DNA from: Bacteroidaceae bacterium
Lineage (GTDB): Bacteria > Bacteroidota > Bacteroidia > Bacteroidales > Bacteroidaceae
Assembly: GCA_016302435.1 (NCBI GenBank)
Contig: JAEDNQ010000061.1
Coordinates: 1 to 12,102 of the forward strand
Direction: 5' to 3'
Length of the DNA stretch: 12,102 nucleotides
Each line of letters begins with the position of its first letter. Position 1 is the stretch's first letter. Positions 6,810 to 12,102 of this stretch are shown here, in pieces. The notes beneath the pieces are model-generated. The model did no database searches. It saw only the letters and a program-made list of their open reading frames with translations, and was not told the DNA's origin. A program made the translations under genes and the position numbers.

Positions 6810-9122
6810 TTACACAGTCTGGAAGAAGACGCTGAAGCGGCTTCCCTTGCCAATCTCTGACTTGACCTTGATGGTGCATCCGAGTCGGTTGGCTATGACT
6901 TGGCAGATGGGCAGTCCGAGGCCTGTGCCTTGGATGAACTCGTCTTTCTTGTAGAAGCGGGTGAAGATCTTTTCAATGTCTTCGTCGGTGAGTCCGATAC
7001 CAGTGTCCTCTACATACATCTCAACTTTGTTGCTGCTCTGCAAGTATTGCCATCCGAGGGTGACCTTGCCTTCTTTTGTGAATTTGCCTGCGTTGGAGAT
7101 GAAGTTGGAGAGAATCTGGACGATGCGGTTGAGGTCGACGTTGATGGTGATGTCGTATTTGGGTTTCTCGTAGATAAACTCCAGATGTTTGGGTATGAGC
7201 TGGGCTTTCTCCTTGTAGACTTTCTCGAGTATGTCACTTACGGAATGTTGCTCGATGTGGAACTCCATTTGGCCAGACTCTATCGACGTGAGGTCGAGAA
7301 TGTTGTTGACCAGTGTGAGAAGTAAGTCGTTGTTGGTAGAGATGGCATCCATAAACTCTGCTTTCTCTTCAGGTGAGAACTCCATATCGGGGGAGGTGAG
7401 CAGGGAGGCGAAACCTACGATGGCATTGAGAGGAGTGCGAATCTCGTGGGTCATGTTTGCTATGAAGGCTTCTTTCATGTTGGCGTCTTCTGCCATCTTT
7501 CGTGCCTCGATGAGTTCTTGCTCGCGCGCTTTGAACTCGTCTATCTTGATGATGATGCCGTACGACTGGATAAGTTCTCCATCTTCGTCGAGGATGGCTT
7601 TGCTGCGTATCTGGTACCAGTGGTATTCGTTTTGGCCGTAAAAGTCTGCTTGGAGTTCTTCGGTGAAAGATATTCCGTTGCTCGACATTGAGAGTCCGTT
7701 TTCAAATACCTTGTGGCTGTTGGGGTGCAGCATGGACTTCATTTCGTTGATGGTGATGGGGTGTGGAGCCTGTTTGTAATGTTGCCAGAACTGGTCGCTG
7801 AACCTGAATTCTCTGCCCTTTCGTTCCCATGCGAAGGCAAGGCTGTCGCTTGTGGCCATCTGGTAGAGCTGGATGCTTCGTTCGTGGGCTCGCATGGCTG
7901 CTTTTTTCTTTCGACGCTCATGGAAGATGATGATGATGAGTGTGAAGAAGATGCCTGTGAAGATGACGATGGATGCTACGATGACGGTGATATAGAGAGT
8001 GGGGTGTTTCTCACTCCATGTGAGGTTGACCACATTGAAGCCTTCGGGCAGGTGGTCGATGGCGAAACCGTATGTTTTTGCTATGTCCCAGTCGATGTAG
8101 TAGTCTTGCTTGTGTATGCCGTAGGGGATGTCGTGGGGTGGCACTCCTTTTAGGATGAGGGTGGCATATTCTGCCACTTCTCTTGCTATTGTTTCGCCTG
8201 AGGCAAAGTAGCCGCCTATGAACTTGCTGTTAGGTGCGCCAAATCCATACCATAATGCAGTAATCATGGGCTTGTTGCTTGCCACGCTGACCATGTTCAT
8301 GGACTCCTCGTCATATTTCATCTGCAGGTAGGTCAATTTGGACTGCGCATTCATGGCGAACATCATGTTGTTGTCGCCGAGGGAGTCTTGTTTTTCGTGT
8401 TGGGCGGTGTTGGAGGCTATGTTGCGCAGGGAGAAGGGTGTTATGGAGTATGGTCCCTCATTTATGGGCTGCAAGACTCGCGCAAGGGGGTGTGTCCATT
8501 CGGTGTTGTCGATGATGTCCTCGTGTCCCTCCAGCTGGTGTTGTATATTTTTCTTCACTATGCGGTCGAGTGCGCGGTTGGACAGCATGGTGTAGGCGGC
8601 ATAGGTGCCGCAGAGCTGGGGCATGATATATATGTTTTTGACCACATCGGTGCTGTCTTGCAAACCTGTGATGTTGGGGTACTTTTCGAGCATGCCCCAG
8701 TTGGGGTGGAAGACACTGCCGAAGACCATGGGGACCTCTTTGGTCATGGGGTGGTAGCTGTGTAGAGTGGAATAGGTCACCTCGTCGCCGATTGTCAGGA
8801 TGACGTCGGGCACACCTTTTTTGCTGGCTTCATCGAGAATGGCAGTTGCTACGTCGAGTTCGGCCTGATAGTCGTTGGCCAGTGCGTCGAGATAATAGTA
8901 GTCGATGTTGACGTTCTGTCCGTTGCTGCTGAACGTATTTTCCAGTTCTTCTATGAAAGCGGGGTAGCCATAGTGATGCTGGTCGTAGGAGAAAATGACT
9001 ACGACCTTGTGTTCGTCTCTATTGCGATAGATTATGGTAGCGACGGTTGTAAGTATGGCAGCAAGTATGGCTGCAAGCGAGATGATGAGTGTTTTTCTGT
9101 TCTTCTTCTTCTTCTTCTGCAT
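6810..9122 (-). CDS. Membrane sensor histidine kinase with ABC_sub_bind-like periplasmic domain
   Basis: This 770-residue inner-membrane kinase has a lysine-rich start and a first membrane segment at 11-31. The periplasmic domain (about 38-372) begins VVVIFSYDQHHYGYPAF and includes DVILTIGDEV and PMVFGSVF, resembling ABC_sub_bind (PF04392-type) periplasmic ligand-binding proteins. A second membrane segment lies at 375-400, followed by a PAS-like domain (about 415-530) and a helical linker. The HisKA H-box is FIANMTHEIRTPLNA with phosphoacceptor H559. HATPase motifs are complete: N-box SNFISNAGKF (N677), G1 DTGIG (706-710), F-box FTRFY, and G2 GTGLGL (732-737). It ends there: no receiver, Hpt or HTH domain, unlike hybrid HTCS regulators. 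No response regulator lies nearby. The ligand is unknown; a role in sensing the locus substrate is inferred from position. Confidence 0.9.
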   Translation of the reverse strand: MQKKKKKNRKTLIISLAAILAAILTTVATIIYRNRDEHKVVVIFSYDQHHYGYPAFIEELENTFSSNGQNVNIDYYYLDALANDYQAELDVATAILDEASKKGVPDVILTIGDEVTYSTLHSYHPMTKEVPMVFGSVFHPNWGMLEKYPNITGLQDSTDVVKNIYIMPQLCGTYAAYTMLSNRALDRIVKKNIQHQLEGHEDIIDNTEWTHPLARVLQPINEGPYSITPFSLRNIASNTAQHEKQDSLGDNNMMFAMNAQSKLTYLQMKYDEESMNMVSVASNKPMITALWYGFGAPNSKFIGGYFASGETIAREVAEYATLILKGVPPHDIPYGIHKQDYYIDWDIAKTYGFAIDHLPEGFNVVNLTWSEKHPTLYITVIVASIVIFTGIFFTLIIIIFHERRKKKAAMRAHERSIQLYQMATSDSLAFAWERKGREFRFSDQFWQHYKQAPHPITINEMKSMLHPNSHKVFENGLSMSSNGISFTEELQADFYGQNEYHWYQIRSKAILDEDGELIQSYGIIIKIDEFKAREQELIEARKMAEDANMKEAFIANMTHEIRTPLNAIVGFASLLTSPDMEFSPEEKAEFMDAISTNNDLLLTLVNNILDLTSIESGQMEFHIEQHSVSDILEKVYKEKAQLIPKHLEFIYEKPKYDITINVDLNRIVQILSNFISNAGKFTKEGKVTLGWQYLQSSNKVEMYVEDTGIGLTDEDIEKIFTRFYKKDEFIQGTGLGLPICQVIANRLGCTIKVKSEIGKGSRFSVFFQTV

Positions 9123-9187
9123 CTGAGATTAGGGTAAGATAATTGCCTCTCGTGAGGGGTGAAAGTTAATTGTATATTTGCATTCAG

Positions 9188-9212
9188 TTGTAAATCGGTT
9201 GCAAATTTACAA
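9188..9212 (-). promoter_or_regulatory. Kinase gene promoter with overlapping dyad
   Basis: On the minus strand TAAATTTG (9202-9209) fits TAnnTTTG and would give a leader of about 70 nt. No clear -33 TTTG is present. The box is embedded in a perfect inverted repeat, TTGTAAAT (9188-9195) and ATTTACAA (9205-9212), with a 9-bp spacer. A dimeric repressor site overlapping the promoter is plausible, as is chance symmetry in AT-rich DNA. Confidence 0.5.
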
Positions 9213-9295
9213 ATTTCTTTGTGTTTCAGACTTCTATTTAGACAAAATATTAAAAATTAAGTATAAATACATGTGAATATGACCTTTTGATACAG

Positions 9296-10150
9296 TCATC
9301 TGTAACTTCTGAACTCCATTGGAGTCTGTCCTGTCACTTTCTTGAAAAGGCGGATGAAGTATGAGTGGTCTTTGAATCCGAGGCTGTATGCCATCTCCTT
9401 GATGATGGTGTCTTCAGTGAGCAGCATGATCTGTGCCTTCTCTATCTTCTTGCGGTTGACGAACTGAAGAGGGGAGATGCCGAAGTTGCGATGAAACAGG
9501 CGGATGAGGTAGGGATTGGAGATGCAGGCTGTGTCTGCAAGGTCGTTGATGTTGATGTCCTCATATATGTGTGTGTTGATGTAGTCGAGCACTCGGATGA
9601 GTCTCTCGTCTTGTGTCCACATTCGAGCTTGGGCTTCTTTCATGAAATGGGAGAAGAGCATCAGGATGGCACTACGCAGGCGCATCTTTTGCCACAGATC
9701 CATGTTGTTGTAACGTTTGACATATCCGGTGAAAGTTTTTGTGTTGTCGTAGGAGCGAGGATCGCTCTCTGGCAGTCGTGCTTCTGGATGTTCAGCGCAC
9801 ATGCTGCTGAAGAGCAATGAGTCTATTTCGTCGGCTTCCACCTCGGTGGGGAAGATGTAGCGGTCGAAGATAGCTGTCTCGTTCTTGAATCCTTCGTAGA
9901 TGTGGAGATAGTAGTGGGTGAATGGTCCGTGGCACTCATAAGAGTGAATGGTGTGGGCAGGTATTATGTAGAGATGATTCTGCCTGAGATTTACCGTCTC
10001 TGTTCCTATGTGAAGTTTTGCCTCGCCTTGGGTGACGAGGTATATGCGTGTGAAGGGGGAGGCTATGTTCTGCCAGTTCCAGTCACCATTGTGGTGGGCT
10101 ATGCCTACATTGAGCATCTGTAGGTTGAGAGATTCGATAGGTATCTGCAT
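9296..10150 (-). CDS. AraC-family transcriptional regulator with cupin-like sensor domain
   Basis: This 284-residue cytoplasmic regulator has an N-terminal AraC_binding/cupin-like domain (about 15-100). It shows IYLVTQGEAKLHIG and LYIIPAHTIHSYE, the usual beta-barrel segments that bind a small sugar or related ligand. The C-terminal region (about 183-284) is a two-helix-turn-helix AraC domain with DINDLADTACISNPYLIRLFHRNFGISPLQFVNRKKIEKA and the signature IKEMAYSLGFKDHSYFIRLFKKVTGQTPMEFR, written here in part. Length is typical. It has no receiver domain, so the neighbouring kinase is not an evident partner. It is transcribed divergently from the GH30 gene across a 298-bp region that holds a dyad overlapping its own promoter, suggesting autoregulation and control of GH30. 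The fucose operon is a second likely target. Confidence 0.9.
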   Translation of the reverse strand: MQIPIESLNLQMLNVGIAHHNGDWNWQNIASPFTRIYLVTQGEAKLHIGTETVNLRQNHLYIIPAHTIHSYECHGPFTHYYLHIYEGFKNETAIFDRYIFPTEVEADEIDSLLFSSMCAEHPEARLPESDPRSYDNTKTFTGYVKRYNNMDLWQKMRLRSAILMLFSHFMKEAQARMWTQDERLIRVLDYINTHIYEDININDLADTACISNPYLIRLFHRNFGISPLQFVNRKKIEKAQIMLLTEDTIIKEMAYSLGFKDHSYFIRLFKKVTGQTPMEFRSYR

Positions 10151-10242
10151 AGGGTAGAAGAGCGTGAGAGGTATTGTTACTATGGGATGGTAGTTGTTGT
10201 CAGTGGATAGAGGACACCGAGCATTTGGTAGCTTAGCTTATA

Positions 10243-10273
10243 CAAAGTTACCGTTTTCTTTGATTTCTTCAAA
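10243..10273 (-). promoter_or_regulatory. araC-type gene promoter (-33/-7 pair)
   Basis: On the minus strand TTTG (10270-10273) is followed after 19 bp by TAACTTTG (10243-10250), the best full match in the window to the Bacteroidota -33 TTTG / -7 TAnnTTTG pattern. Transcription would start near 10237, giving a leader of about 85-90 nt before the ATG at 10150. Confidence 0.72.
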
Positions 10274-10280
10274 GGAAAAC
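10253..10280. promoter_or_regulatory. 28-bp dyad in the divergent regulator/GH30 intergenic region
   Basis: GTTTTCTTTGA (10253-10263) and TCAAAGGAAAAC (10269-10280) are complementary except for one bulged G at 10275, with a 5-bp centre. The dyad covers the -33 element of the regulator promoter and lies about 65 bp upstream of the GH30 -7 box. That placement suits an operator that represses the regulator gene and activates GH30. The bound protein is unknown; the adjacent AraC regulator is the first candidate. Confidence 0.5.
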
Positions 10281-10344
10281 AGCAAATATCGATAAAAAAA
10301 GCTGTTTTTGACTGATTTATGCCTCATGTGTCGAGGAAAAGGGC

Positions 10345-10352
10345 TATATTTG
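10345..10352 (+). promoter_or_regulatory. GH30 gene promoter, -7 box
   Basis: TATATTTG matches TAnnTTTG and would start transcription near 10359, with a leader of about 90 nt. The nearest TTTTTG (10305-10310) is 34 bp upstream, too far for a normal -33 element, which points to activator dependence. The predicted leader opens with a small hairpin, GGGG-TGT-CCCC at about 10366-10376. Confidence 0.6.
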
Positions 10353-10394
10353 TACATTCAAAGAGGGGGTGTCCCCTTGTATACAATTCATAAA

Positions 10395-10446
10395 CTGATT
10401 AGCTCATCCACATATTATTCCTGATTAACTCATCCAAATATTATTC
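10395..10446 (+). repeat. 26-bp tandem duplication in the GH30 leader
   Basis: Positions 10395-10420 and 10421-10446 are adjacent 26-bp copies that differ only at two bases (CTGATTAGCTCATCCAC... versus CTGATTAACTCATCCAA...). The second copy ends 2 bp before the GH30 ATG, so the duplication occupies the ribosome-loading region. It may duplicate a translation-initiation or protein-binding element, or be a replication-slippage product. Confidence 0.85.
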
Positions 10447-10448
10447 CT

Positions 10449-12017
10449 ATGAGAGCTTTTTATATATATATAATGTGTATGTTGTCATCATGCGCATTGG
10501 CTCAGAACGCGAGCACATCCAATGGCAATAAGTCGGGTTCTTCTTCCGCAAAAATTCCAGAAGTGGCTACTTATGAGCTCACGCAGACTCAGCGGCAGAC
10601 CATCGATGGCTTTGGTGCGAGCGACGCTTGGAGCATGTGGCAGATAGGATGCTGGGACGATTCCTTGCAGACAAAGGTGGCAGACTGGCTCTTTTCTCAA
10701 GACAAAGGCATAGGACTCAGCATCTGGCGATTCAATGCAGGAGCCGGCAGTGCTTCGCAAGGAGACAGTGCTCAGATCAACCGCGATACCCGTACCGAAT
10801 ATTTCGACCGCCAGAAGGGACAGAGACGCTTCCTTAAGCTTGCCAAGGAACGAGGTGTGCCCACCTTCCTCGCCTTCTTCAACTCTCCCCCCGTCCATCT
10901 CACCCAAAATGGACTTGCCACCAACACGGGACGCGGCGGCACACTCAATCTGCGCCCCGACGCATACGACGACTTTGCCGTCTACATGGCAGACATGATG
11001 GCCCGGGCAAAGAAGGAAGACGGCATAGAGTTTGACTATATCAGTCCCGTCAACGAACCCGATGGCCATTGGAACTGGCAGGGACCCAAACAAGAAGGTA
11101 CACCAGCCACAAACCGAGAGATAGCACGTGTGGCTCGACTGCTGAGCACCGAACTGCTTAAGCGCCAACTCGACACAAAGATTATCATCAACGAGTCGAG
11201 CGACTTACGATGCATGCTGGGTGTATATGAGGCAGACTGGCAGAGGGGAAACGAGATACAGTGTTTTTGGAATCCCGACTCTGCTGACACATACGTGGGC
11301 AATCTGCCCAACATAGCGCATATACATGCCGGACACTCCTACTGGACGAACACTCCAGTGCTCACTCCCGCTCATCCCGATTATGCCACGACAGGTCTCT
11401 ATGGTTACCGCCGCCGATTGGCAGACGCTCTCAGCAAGGTCGGCATCGACTTCTGGATGAGCGAGCTCTGCATCATGTCCAATGATGAGGAGATACACGG
11501 CGGTGGAGGCTTCGACTTCTCTATGGAAGTGGCTCTCTATGTGGCTCGCGTCATACATTACGACCTGACAGTAGCCAATGCGCGCTCATGGCAATGGTGG
11601 CGAGCAGCAGGTGGCGACTACAAGGATGGTCTGCTGCGCATGTATGTCAAGGGCGAAAGGCTCGGCAGAGGAAAGGGCAGGGTAGAGGCTAATGATGTGC
11701 GCGACTCCAAACTGCTTTGGACACTTGGCAACTTCTCTCGCTTCGTGCGTCCAGGAGCTGTGAGAGTCGAGGTCAAAGGCGACATGTCAGCAGACGGACT
11801 CATGCTCTCGGCATACCGCAATGCCAATGGAAAACGTGTCATCGTAGCCATCAACTACTCCGACCATCCACGAGACATACGCATCAACGCAGCAGGCAAG
11901 CAAGCAGCTGCCTACCGCACATCCGACACACCCGGCGAAGACCTCAAGTACATAGGCAAGGTCAACCTCAAGAAAACAACACTGCCAGCACGCTCCGTCA
12001 CTACTTTTGTGATGTGA
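10449..12017 (+). CDS. Exported GH30 family glycoside hydrolase
   Basis: This 522-residue protein is a clan GH-A retaining glycosidase of GH30 type. The N-terminus is an export signal; LSSC (12-15) could be a lipobox with Cys15 lipidated, or signal peptidase I could cut after ALA (16-18). A Ser/Asn/Gly-rich linker follows. TIDGFGASDAWSMW (51-64) and LSIWRFNAGAGSA (90-102) are the family's early barrel strands. ISPVNEPDGHWNW (198-210) gives acid/base E203, and DFWMSEL (334-340) gives nucleophile E339. The C-terminal 90 residues form the beta side domain typical of GH30. The overall look is of the endo-beta-1,6-galactanase-like subgroup, but subfamily is uncertain. It is alone on the plus strand, divergent from the AraC regulator, and probably attacks the backbone of a fucosylated glycan. 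Confidence 0.87.
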   Translation: MRAFYIYIMCMLSSCALAQNASTSNGNKSGSSSAKIPEVATYELTQTQRQTIDGFGASDAWSMWQIGCWDDSLQTKVADWLFSQDKGIGLSIWRFNAGAGSASQGDSAQINRDTRTEYFDRQKGQRRFLKLAKERGVPTFLAFFNSPPVHLTQNGLATNTGRGGTLNLRPDAYDDFAVYMADMMARAKKEDGIEFDYISPVNEPDGHWNWQGPKQEGTPATNREIARVARLLSTELLKRQLDTKIIINESSDLRCMLGVYEADWQRGNEIQCFWNPDSADTYVGNLPNIAHIHAGHSYWTNTPVLTPAHPDYATTGLYGYRRRLADALSKVGIDFWMSELCIMSNDEEIHGGGGFDFSMEVALYVARVIHYDLTVANARSWQWWRAAGGDYKDGLLRMYVKGERLGRGKGRVEANDVRDSKLLWTLGNFSRFVRPGAVRVEVKGDMSADGLMLSAYRNANGKRVIVAINYSDHPRDIRINAAGKQAAAYRTSDTPGEDLKYIGKVNLKKTTLPARSVTTFVM

Positions 12018-12050
12018 GAAAGAGAGAGAGAGAAACGAAAGACCTCAATG

Positions 12051-12081
12051 ATAAGTAGGTGTGCAAAATGATTTTTATAAT
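12051..12081 (+). repeat. Right copy of the 31-bp locus-bracketing inverted repeat
   Basis: This copy starts 33 bp after the GH30 stop, past a short AG-rich run (about 12019-12033), and matches the reverse complement of 22-52 at 30 of 31 bases. It sits 21 bases from the window end, just as the left copy sits 21 bases from the start. Confidence 0.85.
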
Positions 12082-12096
12082 CCTTGCACCGCCTAC
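12055..12096 (+). terminator. Possible hairpin terminator after the GH30 gene
   Basis: GTAGG (12055-12059) pairs with CCTAC (12092-12096) and GTGCAA (12061-12066) with TTGCAC (12084-12089), separated by a one-by-two-base internal loop, with a 17-nt AT-rich loop. The 5' arm lies in the right inverted repeat while the 3' arm lies outside it, and the left copy lacks the 3' arm. No U tract follows, so termination is only a possibility. Confidence 0.4.
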
Positions 12097-12102
12097 TGCG
12101 CA

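Noticed and set aside
9100..9117. Six TTC units as a phase-variable microsatellite in the kinase start
   Set aside because: A trinucleotide repeat cannot shift the frame; it simply encodes the lysine-rich N-terminus.
9213..9295. Terminator after the AraC regulator gene
   Set aside because: The stretch is AT-rich with T runs on the minus strand, but I found no stem in front of them.
10488..11168. 226-codon minus-strand open frame inside the GH30 gene
   Set aside because: The GH30 frame carries catalytic motifs over its full length; the antisense frame has no family features or promoter.
1..12102. The locus as a composite transposon, because of the terminal inverted repeats
   Set aside because: No transposase, integrase or resolvase is encoded between the repeats, and the bases just outside them share no target-site duplication.
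1..12102. CRISPR array, tRNA or rRNA genes
   Set aside because: No regularly spaced repeats, cloverleaf-like segments or rRNA signature sequences were seen.

Overview
The window looks like a gut-type Bacteroidota chromosome segment, most probably Prevotella or Segatella. Several -7 boxes fit the Bacteroidota consensus TAnnTTTG, no Shine-Dalgarno sequences stand out, the FucP-type permease and GH29/GH30 enzymes are typical of glycan-use loci in that phylum, and the intergenic gaps carry REP-like palindromes. Genus assignment is inference; there is no rRNA or marker gene here.

Layout. Positions 63-6599 (minus strand) are a six-gene L-fucose catabolic operon. In transcription order it encodes an aldo/keto reductase (likely L-fucose dehydrogenase), an amidohydrolase-fold lactonase (likely L-fuconolactonase), a FucP-like permease, a zinc-dependent MDR dehydrogenase resembling LgoD/RspB, a RhaM-type sugar mutarotase, and a secreted GH29 alpha-L-fucosidase. 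Positions 6810-9122 (minus) encode a membrane histidine kinase with a periplasmic ABC_sub_bind-like sensor and no receiver or DNA-binding domain. Positions 9296-10150 (minus) encode an AraC-family regulator with a cupin-like N-terminus. Divergent from it, 10449-12017 (plus) encodes an exported GH30 enzyme.

Working model: GH30 and GH29 act outside the cytoplasm on a fucosylated glycan. Released fucose enters through the permease, is interconverted between anomers by the mutarotase, oxidised to the lactone, hydrolysed to fuconate and further oxidised by the MDR enzyme. The fuconate dehydratase, the later cleavage enzymes and a SusC/SusD pair are absent from the window, so the pathway either continues elsewhere or follows a less familiar route. 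The AraC regulator and the kinase are the candidate regulators; no cognate response regulator is visible.

The most striking non-coding feature is a 31-bp inverted repeat (30/31 identical) that brackets the whole locus at 22-52 and 12051-12081. Each copy lies just 3' of the outermost gene. An octamer from its core also occurs at the 3' end of the mutarotase gene, so it may be a gene-end element, a boundary of an invertible or mobile cassette, or a genome-wide repeat. Other structured DNA includes a REP-like cluster (1770-1867), two strong hairpins (3314-3330, 6757-6783), a 26-bp tandem duplication in the GH30 leader (10395-10446) and dyads in the regulator promoters.
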